This document shows, piece after piece, positions 1-13,381 of a stretch of 64,000 nt of DNA. The DNA lies in contig OX579642.1 of assembly GCA_951230915.1 (NCBI GenBank), positions 7,812,001 to 7,876,000 on the forward strand, given 5' to 3'. The notes under the pieces were generated by a model that worked only from the letters and a program-made list of their open reading frames with translations, did no database searches and was not told the origin of the DNA. Position numbers and translations under genes: made by a program. Position 1 is the stretch's first letter, and each line of letters opens with the position of its first letter. The DNA comes from Antitrichia curtipendula (Eukaryota > Streptophyta > Bryopsida > Hypnales > Leucodontaceae).

Positions 1-1990
1 TCATCAATTGACCAAAATTTGATTTTGCATTTCTAAGCAACCTCCTATGAATGCAATTCTTGATGATGTTTTTTGAAACTTTGTGTAAAATAGAGATTTC
101 ATATAGCTTTCTAACGAGCATATTTGCAAAAGGAACAAATTTGTGACTGGAGACTTAGATTAGTTTTTAATTTTTAATTTTCCTTGAATTCATGGGCAAG
201 TAGAAAGAGCTATTTTTAAAAATTGTAAAAAAATCTTGTAGAATAGAGACATTTCTACAAATAAAACTTTTATTGATTTTATTCTAATGAGTGAAGCAAA
301 TAACATGAGAAAATGTGTTTTAAACTTAGTCATAACATGTCCCCCCAAATTTTTATGAGGTTTGTTTTCTAACTCAATTTTCACAATTTTTGAAAAATAA
401 AAATCTGCAAGGATTTTAGATAGTTTTCTACAACATTGATTTTCACTATTAGATTTACTAGCAATTTAGTACTTTCTATTATCTTATATGCCTTTCCATG
501 TAACAATTTTTTTAAAGATGAAAATGAAGTTATTTTTTCTTGTTTTCTTTTCTATAAATTTCCACTTCTATTTTCTAGCATGATATCAAATTCTTTAGAT
601 AGTAGAAGACAAAAAAAAAAATTCTTAAAAAATTTTAGAGTTGAAACTTCACCTTTTGGAATGATTGGAAAAGCTTATCAAACCACTTTGAACATTATGA
701 TCTTGGAGATGCTAAAGAATTAGATTATGAATATTAATAAAGAAGTAGGCATTCAAATTAGGTAAAAGATCCTATGGTTAGAAGTTGCAAAAGATTGAAT
801 TTGCTATATTGTATTGATTTCTACAAAAAAAAAAGCATAATTTTATGATTACACTAATATTTTAGATGATTCTAATTTCTCTCCTCTCTAATAGGCAAAT
901 CAAATGTAATTTGTTGTCTTTGATCCCATATATGAATTCAAATTCCCAAATTTGATCACTCTATAGTAAATATATATGATGTTTGTAAGTTCTCTCCTAA
1001 GGTGAAAAGACCTTAAGATTGTAACTTCTACACCAAATGTCCAATTTCAATAGAGATTATATGTCTACAAAGTTTGTGGGAAACTACATCTATAAAAAAT
1101 GATTCAAAAATTCATGTTAAAAATTGAGGTTCGACGAACCTATTCAATATCCTAAATGTCTTCCAAGAGGACTTTGAAACTTTAGGTGTTAAAAAAATTT
1201 TGCAACTAAAAATACAATTATAATTTGATGTTTTATAACTAAGGTTTGGGTGTAGTTAATAGCAAAGTACCATCATACATTTCTTGAGGAATGTTGCAAC
1301 CAAGAGCCTTGACTATAAAAGGATCTTTAATTCTTGATAATAAATATATAATTATTCCCTCAAAAGTAAAACCTTGAAGGGCTATAGAGAACCATATATA
1401 CAAGGCATATTTAGAAGATTTGATTTTGTGTATGATAACTAATTTAGAATTGCACTATTTAGTAATTCTTAGGATGCACAATCTTATTGACAAATAAAAA
1501 AGATCAAGAAATGCAGTACCATACAAAGTGATTCAAAGTATCTAAATTCTTTTGGGGAAGGGAATACACTTTGCCCACTGTACTTCATCAACATCTCAAC
1601 CTAGCCATTTGAGACAATATTAGAAATTTTGCTTGAGGACCAATTCTTTTTCAAGCCCCAAATGGTTTAGCCTCTAAGTACTCAACCATTGAACCATCCA
1701 CTAGATAGATGATGAATATTGTAAAAACTACACTTCATCCAATTGATATTCATAAAAGAAGCTTTAAGAAATATCATGTAATATATCAATGGAAAGAATC
1801 AATTCTCTACACAAACTAGTGATCAATATAGAGTTTCAATCATTTATTATAAATTTTTCAAATTAATCTTACTATCTATAGTTGAAGCACTTAGAGATTA
1901 AGATACTTCTACCTTAAGTATGCTAGGTGTACACTTTAACTATGTAAAGATGTGACACGGACTAAAGTGGTTAGATGGATGATAGAAAAT
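1..1990. other. AT-rich intergenic region with decayed family A repeat
   Basis: No gene is visible. The segment from about 200 to 800 resembles the middle and right parts of the family A repeats found at 34.4, 39.4 and 57.4 kb. It shares the order of short motifs about fattened AT tracts and ends with the family signature AGATCCTATGGTTA at 767-780. No terminal repeats are left, so this is an old, edge-less copy. The rest is AT-rich sequence with short open frames that show no protein-like composition. Confidence 0.45.
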
Positions 1991-2005
1991 CCTTCTACTA
2001 TTGGG

Positions 2006-2246
2006 AACTAATCCCCCTACTCTCTTAGTATTGTTGCAATACTGTTTCAATGGTTTTACATTCCAATATTATTCGAGTACAAAAGCAGTACTGCAACAAT
2101 GTGGTTTTAGTAGGAACAATGCATTTCCATTAAAACTATATTGTTACAATATAGTTTTTGTACATAGTTTTTCTACAATAACAATATACTTTCAACATTG
2201 AACTGTGAAACCATTAAAACAATATTGTTTCAATGGGGGGGATGCT
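2006..2246. mobile_element. MITE-like inverted repeat, about 240 bp
   Basis: The left arm starts near CTAATCCCCC and carries TTTCAATGGTTTTACA. The right arm is its diverged reverse complement, including AACCATTAAAACAATATTG and ending in a G-rich run. The centre holds a second small inverted repeat around AACTATATTGTTACAATATAG. There is no coding capacity. This is the structure of a small non-autonomous DNA transposon. The target duplication is unclear, so the superfamily is not assigned. Confidence 0.5.
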
Positions 2247-2778
2247 TTCCTAATGAGTATGTAAGACAAAAGTGCATATATTCATCCTTGGAATTTTCTG
2301 TGAAAAGGAAAAACTCTTGCATGGTAGTTTGACGTCCAATGAGTGCTCTTGGATTTATTTTTTTTAAGCAAATGATTCGCAGGGTTAAGTGAAAGACAAA
2401 ACATTGCTAAATTTATAATGACAAAGCCTGTTGGAGCGTAGCTCCTTGGTTCTCATTGATGCTGGGGAAATTGATAAGGACCAGTGATTTCTTCTCTGCA
2501 GCTTTTTTTTTTTGCTTTTTTTTTTTTTTGCTTTTAACTGACGTGTGCAGGCATGTGCAGAATGTCGGATGCTACAGTGCACAGAAATGAGTAGAATGGG
2601 CAGAATATAAATTATTTCAGATGAAAGTCTGATATCATATCGCATTTTTTATTTTTTTGACTTTTGATTGATACAATGGAGGGATTTGAGCTGTTTCGTA
2701 AACATTCTTCAACCCACCATGTTACTGATACTGATGCTAGGTCCCTTCCAACTTTGTCCTCTTAAAGCAAAGGTAAGT

Positions 2779-3303
2779 ACTCGTAGAACCTCTCTTATTG
2801 CATACTTTGTTAGTGCATAACTTGCAGTAAAAGAGTTCGTAGGTGGGCCCAATTTGAAGGACATTCTTTGAAAATCAGTGTTGGAAGTTAAGGTAACAGG
2901 TCCAAAAATCGCCCACCTAAGAGCTGAAACTGAATTTTGGGAAGGCAAAACTTCTTGAAATATTTTTCAGTAAATTTTCCTTGAAAGAGAAGTGGATTTG
3001 GCATCTAACCTAAGTCGTTTCATACTTTTGGGAGCTTTTTGAAATTAGTTATGAAATTTTGAAGTTGAACTGGCATAGGCCTCCAAAATCGTCCACCCCT
3101 GAAATGTACACTGTTTGTACATCAGTGAAGGCTATGAAAAAACAGCATGTACAAATTGTCTACATTTTACAAGTGGGCGATTCTTAATGCCCGAACTATT
3201 CTTGAGCATGTTACCTTAGGTGACCATTCATTACACCTCTCTAAGATGCATAAATCTCTCTTAGTGGATAGTCCCAACACCATGCACTAAGAGAGGTTGT
3301 ACC
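2779..3303. mobile_element. Outer MITE-like element with another MITE nested inside
   Basis: The left end (GTAGAACCTCTCTTA, followed by a TTAGTGCAT motif) is the diverged reverse complement of the right end (ATGCACTAAGAGAGGTTGTAC). The family B element at 2889-3218 lies inside and accounts for most of the length. Without it the outer element would be about 195 bp. The nesting shows that the family B copy moved later than the outer element. Confidence 0.45.
2889..3218. mobile_element. Family B MITE, copy 1 (TAAGGTAACA ends)
   Basis: The element is bounded by TAAGGTAACA on the left and TGTTACCTTA on the right. Inside lie the family core blocks: AAAATCGCCCACC, then AATGTACACTGTTTGTACAT, a spacer, a second TGTACA block, and GGGCGATT in mirror image. 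Five elements in this window share this plan. The ends fit a TA duplication next to AGGTA...TACCT, as in Tc1/mariner-type MITEs, but the TA cannot be separated from the terminal repeat with certainty. Confidence 0.7.
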
Positions 3304-3309
3304 TCTCTT

Positions 3310-4096
3310 CCACATTGGAGTTTTCGTGTACAGATAGTGAACTTGTCAGGAAAGGGGTACTTAGTAGAGCACCGTCCCATTCCGACTTCAAACATTCATT
3401 AGGAGCCTATAAATATGAAAGGGACCTCGTCTCAACTTTTACAGTTTTTTCGAGGATAATTGATTACACAATGTATTGCAGTATGTAACTAAACCCTTTA
3501 GAAATCTGCAGTATCACTGAGAAGGATGCTTTACAGACATAAGTATGTGGCAAGAGAATAGGGTAACAAATCTTTAAAAACTGAGGGGCCTTGGCATGGA
3601 TACTTACACAAATGATGACTCTTGGAAAGTATCTTGAATTGAGCAGAATAAAAACAGAACTGAAGCCAGCAAGAAACCACGAGGTCTCTCGATAGCAATG
3701 TTGGATGAGGGACGAAATCACAAATGGAAGGTGTCTGCCCACCAGTGTTCAAAGGGATTCATTGAACTCCAGACTTCGTAATCATCACAAATCATGGAAA
3801 CCACGTACGAGAAGAAATTTAGCACAAATTAACCGCTGAAGTTGATATATATATATATATGCGAGATGGGCAATCCCAGGTCGTATGCAATGACTGCAGT
3901 GACGACCAAACCACCAAATGACAGGTTAATCTTCAGGTCTACAACAACGCGACTGACCAATTTAGAATCTCAAATCCTCAAGCGCATGCTAAGCTGCAAC
4001 ATCGATGGAAGTGAGAGGAACACAAGGAGAGACTAAGATCAGAGAAAACCAGACTCAGAATGCTTCTAACATTTATGGACACTGCAGAGCAATTTG
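3310..4096. other. Non-coding region downstream of the glutamyl endopeptidase gene
   Basis: On the minus strand this follows the stop codon at 4097-4099 and should contain the 3' UTR and polyadenylation region of that gene. A (TA)n microsatellite lies at about 3846-3861. Open frames here have no protein-like composition. Confidence 0.5.
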
Positions 4097-7000
4097 TTAT
4101 AGAGATGAAGTCAAAGGTCCGAATGCACATGTAAAAGTTCTCGCAGTCGGAGCGCATTCAGGTGCACTCCCTCCTCCTGAAGCACCTGAAGAGCTAACCA
4201 CTGGGTCGGCCTCTGTTGGAGAGCTTGGACCTGAAGTGCTTCCAACAGCGTTCACACAATGCGTTTGTAGCCAGCGGTCCATTTCCCACAAGCAGTGCAT
4301 CACACTCTCCCGGCCCTGATAACCGTGGCTCTCCAATGGCAGAAGAACAAGCCTCGTGAGCGCCCCATGTCCTTTCAAAGCGCTGAAGAACCGCTCCGAC
4401 TGCAGGTGACAAAAAGAAGTGTCAGCTCAGCATCCATCCGATATCTTTCTAGTCCAATTTCCAACTTTTACGTGCAGTCCCTCCCTATCGGCATGCACAA
4501 GCTATGAAATATTAACAATTAAATAGCGAGAGTTCTGAAGTGTACCTGCATAGTCATTGTTCCAGCGTTATTATCTTCGTCGCCATGTATTAGAAGGATG
4601 GGTTTTTTAACGCGATCTGCATACATATATGGGCTCATGTCTATGTAGGTCTTCTGCGCTTCCCAGAGCGTTCTCTCTTCTGCCTGTCAAAATAAGACAG
4701 TGTAGTTGCTCAAATATGAGTTCGACTCAGGCCTCACCGACGAATGCAAAAGATTCAACAAATCACGTGGGACGAACCCGGAACTATAAAGCAACCACAC
4801 GGACGAAGAGTTTACTAACTAACCTGAAAGCCGAAAGGTGTTAGAGTTCGGTTGTAAGCTCCAGATCGAGCTATTCCACATGAAAATAAGTCTGAGGCAT
4901 GAATCAGGAGATTGGCAGTCATGAAGGCTCCATAAGAATGTCCTCCCACCGCTATTTTGCTTCGGTCTGCAACCTACCCAACATATAGCAAGAAATAAAT
5001 AACCGCCGGGAAAGGAGTATCTATATAAAGATATCGAGGACAAAGTACTGTTAGCATTGCAAAGATCAGCCGTTTTATACGCGATATCTTTGCCTTCGAA
5101 CAAATAAGCAGATTTTTCACGAGTAGTCGGAACATACCCCTCGCTTGACTACTTCATCCACAGCAGCTTGTGCACTTGCTACCAGTTGCTCAACATACCT
5201 GAGCAAGAATGTAACATTAGATGATTTCATCCATGCAAAAATTGAGCTTTGGTACGAATTTCCTGAACAGAATCTACTAAACCCCTTCCTTGGAAAGAAC
5301 ATCTCACTTTGGATACAAGATATAGCAACAAAATAGGCCTGACACACTACGCAACAAAATGGGCCTGAAAGCGTGTTGATCAAACCTTTCATTGGGTTCC
5401 TCGTCACCTTCACCAATAATTGGCATTGTTGGCCCATCAAGAACTGCAAACCTGCACAACAGTTATATTCTCAGTCAGCATTGAAATACTACATCAGCTA
5501 TAATTATCTCTTTTGAGTACAAAATTGCATTAAGAGTTGGTTCTTGACTAATTAGGATTCGAATATCAAGATATGAAAGTGCAAAACTGAGCACACAACT
5601 AACCCTTGCTATTGATCGCAAAAATGCTACTTGAATGTAAAATTGAATACGATACTTCAAACACACATAACCATAACCCCTAGATTATATTCGACGAATC
5701 CTCACCCTCTAGCCAACCATAAAAGCGGAGAAGTGGACCCTATGCCGGCAAAAGCGAATGGAGAACCCCTCATTTGGCTCGCATTATCTTTGCTTTTGAA
5801 CTCTCGAGGATAGGCCCACATTAAAGTCGGAACTGGTCCGTTTTTCGCCGGATCATAACCAGGTGGTGTGTACAAAGTTGCAGTCAGCTGGACACCATCC
5901 GATCTTGAATACCGTATTATCTCCTTCTTTAGATCCTTTAACTGGGGATAAGGGTGAGGAAAATTGGTGATTTGTGTCTCCCTTTTCTCGGGCCAACATA
6001 CAATGTAGTACTGCGGGGGCTCCGTTTGAGACTCTCTTGAGATGACAATTTTGAGTCTGTCAAGTGTCAAATCTTGATCCCCTTTCGGAGCCATTAAAAC
6101 AGCCATGTTTTCGTAATACTTCTCTTTCACGCTATGCCAGATACGCTCCTTCTCTCCTGTCTCTCTGCATTGAATGAATGTTAGATTCTCAATGCACATA
6201 GGTCACTTCAGTGTAGGCGCCGATATTGAAGCACACAGGCGCCACTGACACAAAAACAGTAGCTGATTTCATATTGCAAATAACTGATTCTATATAGCAA
6301 TTGGTTTGAGCTTTTAAAAACGAACATTCCTAGGTTATTCAAGATTTTTTAAAACATGCAATTCTTGAGCGCACTAAGAAGAGTAACACAGAGCTATCAA
6401 GCATGACTATGAATATGATAACGTGAATGGAAATTGATAAGGAGATCCTTACATGTCAAGGAGGTCCAAGAATGGAATGTTTCCAGCAGGAGTTGCACCA
6501 TAGCCATCCAATAGTAAACACTTCTTGCCAGCCGAGTTCCTAAATTGAGCTACCACGTATGTTCCTAAACTTGACTGCCGTTTGACTGGCGAGCCAGGGT
6601 CTCCATAAACATCCTCAGAAGATCGTTCGAACAATAAACGTTTTCTCTGATCTGGGTTGCCAGGGCTCACAATCCAAGTGCGAGTCTTTCGAGTCTTGTA
6701 CCAATAATCGTAGAGTAACGCAAGATTTTCATCACCCCAAAAAATGCCTCTGTACAGGTGAACCTCGCCATAAGGTATAACAGTTAGAATGAAGGATCAT
6801 CTCATACACATGAATCAGTAACAAACATATCTCAAAGGCCGTGAATCCTATGCAGAGATGAAACACACTCGAAAAAGAGTAGTAAATGCATACATAAACA
6901 GGGCAAAAGCCTGCATACCACCGAATAATCTCGTAACACCGAAGATTGAACATGAAAGCATTTCTTTCAAATCGCAGAAATTCCCCGTTATAGAGAATAT

Positions 7001-10000
7001 TGACCCTAACGATGAACTCCTCACGAAAACATGCATCACCTGAGAGATCTTGCACTAAAATAATATCCAACAATTCAAACAATCTATCACAAATCTAAGT
7101 CTTTTACCCATCTATATATTGCATAACAAGTGACACAACAATCCAGTGAATGCAGCATATGAGGATGTATAATCGTGTAAGATATTGCTACTGTGTCGAG
7201 GAAACGTACTGATAACGAAGATCCGTTCCTGCAACCACTTCAGGTGAACCACCTTCAGCCGGCTCAGTGTATACAACATCTCGAGGTGACACTTCATTTT
7301 TGGGGTCACCGCCGTCTTGTGCTTCCACCCTGGTTACAAGATCATTTATGTTAGAGAAAACATGCATCCCGAAATGCCTGTATGCAGCATTTATCCCAGA
7401 TCTTCCATAAGCATAGAATCCTCAATTCCCATCACAACTTGAAAGAGGGATTATAATGTCAATGACATCGACATTATTAGCCACTGGCCACGCAGGGTAC
7501 AATTATGCGACGGAGTGATTATCGCCTTACCAATACAGAGAGGCTGGTTTATCACTTCGCCAATTCACTGAGCGACGGCCCTTCCTTGCACTGTCGAAAG
7601 AGATTGGAATGTCCTCAGCAAGTGGCAAGTCACATATTTCTTTTACAATCTCCCCACTGGGCCGCCACACCTGAACCGTTTTAGGAAATCTACCGCTGGT
7701 TACAATGAAAGAATATGGCCGATGCAGATATTGAACGATAAGAAAATGACCATCAGGAGAGGCATCGACATCTAAATACAAAGCTGGCGGTCCAATTCGA
7801 TGTGCTTGTCCGTCCAGGGAGACGATTACGACATGCGATGTTGCATAATACTCGAACAAATTCTCATCATGAGAATCCTTCAGCAAATCCTGGTATGTTC
7901 GATTCTGCATTACTGCCTTAGCTTCATTTGATTGAATCTTCGGGCCCGCCGGGGTTAAGGGCTTCTTCGGAGGTGCACCACGAACTGGAGGTACTGTGCA
8001 TGCCACAAGACTCGTATCGTCTATCCAGGAAAATCTGCAAGGCAAATGTAGAATAGTTTATAATCAATTTCAATTATTCGTGATCAGCAATTAAATTAAA
8101 TTCTAACGGAAGAAGAAAAAGATGAAGAAAGAGAACACAAAGATGTCAAAGGATTCTAACTGTTCAAGGATGGTGTTGAGCGCATATTCTGGGGCACCAA
8201 GGAGCTGCCTCGCCTTTCCGGTTTCAACGTCCGCAACCCACAGACTAGGTAACGTCGAAGGACCGTCGCCCTGTAAGGCCAGCGTAAGGGAGGGACGTTC
8301 AGTTCATGAGCGTTCCTTGAGAATCAAGGAGAGCTCATTAAGTGTGAATCAAAACCCATACATGGGTCGCAGCTAAACACCACGTAAGAAATTCGAACTG
8401 AGTCTGACATATCTAGTGCTGAGGACAACCACCTAAGAGGATGGTAGAATCGGACTAAAATAAGTTCAAATCTCAAAACCAAAAGTTTCTGATCAAAATT
8501 TTCTACTGTGGATTTCAATTTGATATATTTCCATCGCAAAAATCTTTGGAACTACAAAACAAATATTCGATTATGGAAATCCAATCCTGCATTCCAATTG
8601 CAGATACTCGGCGATTTTACCCTCCTGATGCAGCCTAGGTGGCTAAAGGAACTTAAGATATGCGAGCAACAGTAGAAAGCAAGACAATATTTCGTACCTG
8701 ATCCGGCTCTCGGACACTGAACGCAAAATGGTAGCCATCTGGTGACCTTCAGCAAACACAGTTCATCATTAAAAGATGATTCAAGAAGAGCAGAAATAAA
8801 CTTGAGAGTGGATAAGATACCCACTTCTAAGCAGAAACTATAGGATGAGATGGAACTGCACTAGCAGAGCATGTCCGGCAACCTCACCAGCAACAGTAAT
8901 TGATTCTGGATCCTTCTGGAACTCCAGTCATGACAAGCTCCTCGCCTAGGGTATTGCTATCAAGAACCTTGTGTATGTTGATGCCTGTATAGAATGACCT
9001 GTATAAGAGCTTTTTCCCACAGACATCAAGAAACGAGACAACGAAGAAATTCAAGCTCATAAAGAAACTATTTTCAGCTAAAATCATAGGTCTGGGAACG
9101 TATGGAAAGGGCAATGTCGATGCTGACAGCTTTGCAAAAATAAAATGAAGAAATACACTTACATCCGGCTCCTCGTATTGTACTCGGGATCGATGCGCAT
9201 CCCAGCCAGCTTTAACTCTGGCCTTGCAATATCCGACAGCGGCGGTAACGACCGTCTCTGCATGTACAGAATGTGCTTTTTGGTCGGAGAAAAAGAGAGG
9301 CTCGGAGTTGGAGGTGCATCAACAATCACCCTGATGTCTTCTGATGGAATCTGATATCCATTCTCCGTTCCTTGTACTAAACAAACATGAAACAAAATTT
9401 CAGCATCGAAGTAGGATGGTGCGTGGACTTCAAGCGCTTTCTTAGAGGAACAAGTATAATCCAAAAGAGAAACAAGTTCACAATTCTAAACCAAAACAAG
9501 TAGTGACACAGATGGGAAATATGTCATTGATCCTCCCAAATGTTGAGAAACAGTAACAAAACATGAAAAGCGCTTCTCACAGAAAACACTTCCACACCAA
9601 AACAGAACCTAATTGACGTACATCTAAAAAGACTTCAATTAAGAATGTGATCTAGCAATGCATCACAACTAGCTCCACACAATGAGCTGAAATTAACTGT
9701 AGAAATAAGTCCAAAGACACAAGGGAGCCATGATGATGAAAATACAAAAATTCTTCAACAGTTGTTAGCATGAAATTAATAATGACCCATAGAATACTCC
9801 CTATTTGCAGCATCTCATACCCGATCCATTTAAGATGCCTGAATGAGATCTGCGCAATGGAACCATTCTCTCTCTTTTTCCTTTTCTTTTTCTGCTTCTT
9901 TGATTTCTTTTCTTCCTCATTTTTTGCACTCACACTCACATGCATGATGACACGATTTCTTCGTTGATAAATCTACTCTTCACTATCCAGTCGAATCTGC

Positions 10001-11014
10001 AGAACTGGAGAATCCAACTGATTTTGATTCCACATGGACGCGAATGTAAATGAAAAGGAATATCGACACGTGATCTTTGCGAGAAACAAAGAAAAAGGTT
10101 TTCTCTATAGTACAAAATCCTGTGGATTGTTTACTCTCGTGAAGGCATTACGGATGCTACCAAAAATGTAAGGTGGCAGAAAACGGTGTGTGCACTATAC
10201 CGTGTGTAAATCCTGACATTGGTTGAATTTTCAACAAATTACAGCCAGTCGATGGCTAGACTCAACTGGGAACGAACTCAACGACGCGTGCGCTTTCAAC
10301 TCTTCGAAGTGCCTTAATGTCTCTTAAGAGAAATCTGGTACGCTAGAGAGGCCATCCGGAATTCAAACTGCATGTCTGGCTTCCATTACAGGAGCGATTA
10401 AAAAGTTGAAACCAGGCGAGAAGTAGCCTATGATCCTATTTCGTATAAATTTTAGAAGTAAAATCCATTTGCTGGTTCTATTAGGGAAGGCAAGGAGAAC
10501 TCTAACTGCTGTACATTGTCAGCAATAGCAATGCTCATACAGCGCTATTGCAATCCGTCCCTATCAGTAATCCATTCGGCTACAAATAATAAGAAAGCTG
10601 ACCTAAAAGCGAATCAATGTCTATCGTTTCAAACAAATTGATCCAACATACACGTTGTGGACTTATTCTCTCCAATTTCTGATGTTCTTCTTCACACACT
10701 CCTCGCTTGTACGAAAATTCCCCATGGCTGTAGATTAAATGAAAAGAGTTACGGCGCATCAACAAAGCAATGCCCGCTGGACGACAACATACATATTGGA
10801 ACACGTGCATTAACACAGCAATAATTGCATAGATCATTCCAAACTTATATACTAATACTTAACAGAGAAAATATTTTCTAATTAGAATATCTACAACAAT
10901 TTCGATTAGAAATAAATACGCACTGTTTGCAGGGTTCGTTCCGCCTGTAGCAGCTCCTGTTGCAGACTCCATCCCTGCTACAGCAGCCAGATGCTGCACA
11001 GAGTGATTTCCCAT
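4097..11014 (-). CDS. CGEP: Glutamyl endopeptidase, CGEP type (prolyl oligopeptidase fold, S9D), 14 exons
   Basis: A serine peptidase that in plants cleaves after Glu in the chloroplast stroma. Exons on the minus strand: 10924-11014, 9163-9376, 8888-8998, 8698-8746, 8161-8270, 7531-8034, 7210-7329, 6453-6749, 5706-6164, 5386-5451, 5138-5198, 4824-4973, 4546-4683 and 4097-4399. All junctions are GT/AG and every phase matches. The sum is 2673 nt (890 residues plus stop), against about 960 in Arabidopsis. Exons 2-8 encode the beta-propeller half (for example IVDAPPTPSLSFSP, DLPLAEDIPI, RSSEDVYGDPGS). The C-terminal alpha/beta-hydrolase carries the triad: Ser in GGHSYGAF (about residue 707), Asp in IHGDEDNN (about 781) and His in LESHGYQ (about 815). 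The start chosen is the ATG at 11012-11014, just after a 3' splice site. A second in-frame ATG is 14 codons on. No transit peptide is visible from either start. Recognition is from alignment to the Arabidopsis protein as I remember it. Confidence 0.93.
9377..10923 (-). other. Long first coding intron of the CGEP gene
   Basis: This 1547-nt intron is by far the longest in the gene; most others are 70-370 nt. The donor reads ACA|GTGCGT and the acceptor TTTAG|TACAAG. It contains only chance open frames, including a Lys/Ser-rich one near 9.65-9.95 kb that is low complexity. Nothing else is recognisable in it. Confidence 0.6.
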
Positions 11015-11880
11015 CACTCTGCTTACAAACAAACAAAACTCTTATGCTTCAATCCAAGATCGAACACCTCAAGTCGACCCTGCGTATTCTGTCCAAACAA
11101 AAGCACATCAAACGGTCAATTCAAATTTTGTTAAAAAGCGCTCCTTCTTTCCTCTCCCGACTCCAAACTGCGCAAAATTGATTCGGTGGAAACCAAAATC
11201 TTAAACAGAAATGCGAACAAGAGCAATCACCTAAAACACAACAAGAAAAAACCTTCTCCCTCAACCGCTGGCATCTCAACAATTCAGATGCTACAGAGAG
11301 TGGTTTTCCATCGCTTCCTCAATATCAAAAGATCAAACTACACAAGGCTTAAAAACAAGAGAAACTCCAAGTCTCAAATCTCAAGAAACAAACAAACTCG
11401 CATACAAAGGACGCCAAAACCTCCAAAATGCGTGTCACAACAAAACTCTGAAACTTCTTCTCTGAATCGTTACACCAAACCACAAGCCTCACATTCCACG
11501 CAACTGATAACCACAATCCAGCAAATTCCACAAACCGCGATGTTCGTCCGATCGCATCGACTCCACAACCAAAACAGGTGCTCCAAAGAATCGAAACTTG
11601 AATAGAATCGATCCAGATTTTTTCACGCACCGGGATTTCTTCCAACGCGTCTGCCGGTGTAAGAGATTCCTGCACCACAACAGATGATCCCTTTGTCTCC
11701 TCCAACAAGCCTAGTCGACGATTGCTTGCTTTGCTTAGCTGAACTGACCTATCTCGACACGACGGCAGTTTTTTCGTTGGACTATCCGACGAACGAAGAT
11801 GAGGTGGGGGAGTTTCCAGGAAGCTTCCATGCGTATACAAAGTCAAGTGTCCTTTGCTATACCCGTATAAAAAAATAGAG
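11015..11880 (-). promoter_or_regulatory. 5' UTR, probable leader intron and promoter of CGEP
   Basis: A 3' splice site (TAAGCAG|AGTG) lies immediately upstream of the CGEP start, and a good 5' splice site (TCCCG|GTGCGTG) lies at about 11630. A leader intron is therefore likely. The upstream exon has no ATG in the frame that would join the coding exon; an in-frame TAG appears instead, so I read it as untranslated. An AT-rich TATA-like stretch on the minus strand near 11864-11880 may mark the core promoter. That last point is inference. Confidence 0.45.
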
Positions 11881-11901
11881 TATTATTGACATCGAGAACT
11901 G

Positions 11902-12231
11902 TAAGGTAGGAGGTTCTGAAATTGCACAGGCTCAAAAATCGCCCACTCTACTCAAATGTACACTTCTTGTACATGTTGCTTTTTCATAGCCTTCAGCAAT
12001 GTACAAACAATGTATATTTGAGGGGATGGGCGATTTTAGAGCCCTATGCTACTTCAACTTCAAATTTTCATAACTAATTGTAGAAAGCTCCAAAAAATAT
12101 GAAACAATTTGGGTTAGATGTCAATTCCTCTTGTCTTTCAAGGAAATTTACTGAAAATATTTTGAGACATTTCATCTTCCCAAAATTCAGTTTTAGCTCT
12201 TAAATGAGTGATTTATGAACCTCCTACCTTA
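11902..12231. mobile_element. Family B MITE, copy 2 (TAAGGTAGGAGG ends)
   Basis: Terminal repeats TAAGGTAGGAGGTTC and GAACCTCCTACCTTA are perfect complements over 15 bp. The internal GCCCACTC...AATGTACACTTCTTGTACAT...GGGCGATTTT plan matches the other family B copies. It lies directly upstream of the CGEP promoter, so it could influence that gene. Confidence 0.75.
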
Positions 12232-13064
12232 GAGGTCTCTAACATAAAACTTTGTTACCTCTTCTTGGCCAAATTGCACACATCATGCACAAGTAGAATT
12301 TTGTATTCTAAAGGTATACACCTTGCACACACGGCCGGGGTGAATGGACCCCCAACTCATCCCTAACTTTATCCCTTGGAAAAACGATGGAAATTTTTAT
12401 TTGACATCCATGATAAAATTTGGAAATTTTGAAATCATATTTGCAATCAAAGGCCCCAAATTAGCAAGGAGAGGTGTAATAATTGTGGGTGGATAATTCA
12501 TTTTCAAATCTAACTCACGGTAGTTGACAAGCTACGACTACTTTTTTGGAAAATGGAAGAGAACATGTATTATAGACATGTTGAATCTCATTGACTTTCA
12601 CTAAGGTTCTTGGAATAACAAGAGCTACTGTAAATAGGAGATAATGGGTATAAATTTAAACCATGGTAGGGAGGAGCCATTGGCAAACAACTATTGGAAA
12701 TGAAGTATGAAAATACAATATTTGGATACCATATTTGGATACCATATTCTACTTAGTTTAATAAATAAAAATTTCAATATTTTTTGCTAATTTGGGGATC
12801 AAACAGCCAAATGTACAAATAAATGTAAAGATGGTTTGCGAGATCCCCATTCCCAACCAATTGAGTCAACACCAATCCATCATTTGACAATCCACTATCT
12901 ATAAATTTTGGGTGGAAAAGTAGAGGATTTACTTTATTGACATTTAGAGAGAAGGGTGGGTAGAGAGGTTGTTTTATAGTGAAATCCATTGTCCATCATG
13001 ATCCTCAAAACGTATGGGATAATTTATCAAAATGTAGAAATTGTGTTCAAATTATAATTTCAAA
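12232..13064. other. Intergenic sequence with a partial CCGGGGTGA repeat
   Basis: From about 12333 to 12478 the sequence matches the left part of the element at 25408-25650, beginning GGCCGGGGTGAA and continuing through the TTTTTATTTGACATCC-like tract. The right end is lost. The remainder is AT-rich with no gene seen. Confidence 0.45.
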
Positions 13065-13065
13065 C

Positions 13066-13381
13066 CTCATTTTGGCATAATAGATTAATTTTTTGCAAAA
13101 AAATTTGAGCTAAGATAATTTGAAAAATCAAGCTAAATTTCATTCTGCAAAAATTTGCTTCACATTTCAAGCCTCCTATAAAATATTATGGATAAAATTC
13201 AGAGAAGATGTTTGAAAATATCAAAGAAAATGTTCCTTTTAACCCCTCTTTGAAATTTGTCCATAACTTTTGATTAGAGGCTTAAAATCTAAAGTGGATT
13301 TTTGAGATGAAAGTTAGTTTAATTTTATAACTTTTTTTTTCAAAGTTTTTTGGTAAAAATTATTTTACTGTGCCAAAATTT
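13066..13381. mobile_element. Family C hairpin MITE, copy 1
   Basis: The left edge CATTTTGGCATAATAGAT and the right edge TTACTGTGCCAAAATT are diverged reverse complements. The two halves between them also pair loosely, so the whole element could fold into one long hairpin. Related copies lie at 52.79-53.09 kb (complete) and 53.34-53.51 kb (half). This copy interrupts or replaces the left part of the family A element that continues to about 14045. Confidence 0.5.

Noticed and set aside
9652..9945. Lys/Arg-rich minus-strand open frame
   Set aside because: Low-complexity AAG/AAA run within the first intron of CGEP.
11349..11846. 165-codon minus-strand open frame upstream of CGEP
   Set aside because: It covers the leader exon, splice donor and leader intron; the frame does not join the coding exon and shows no known motif.
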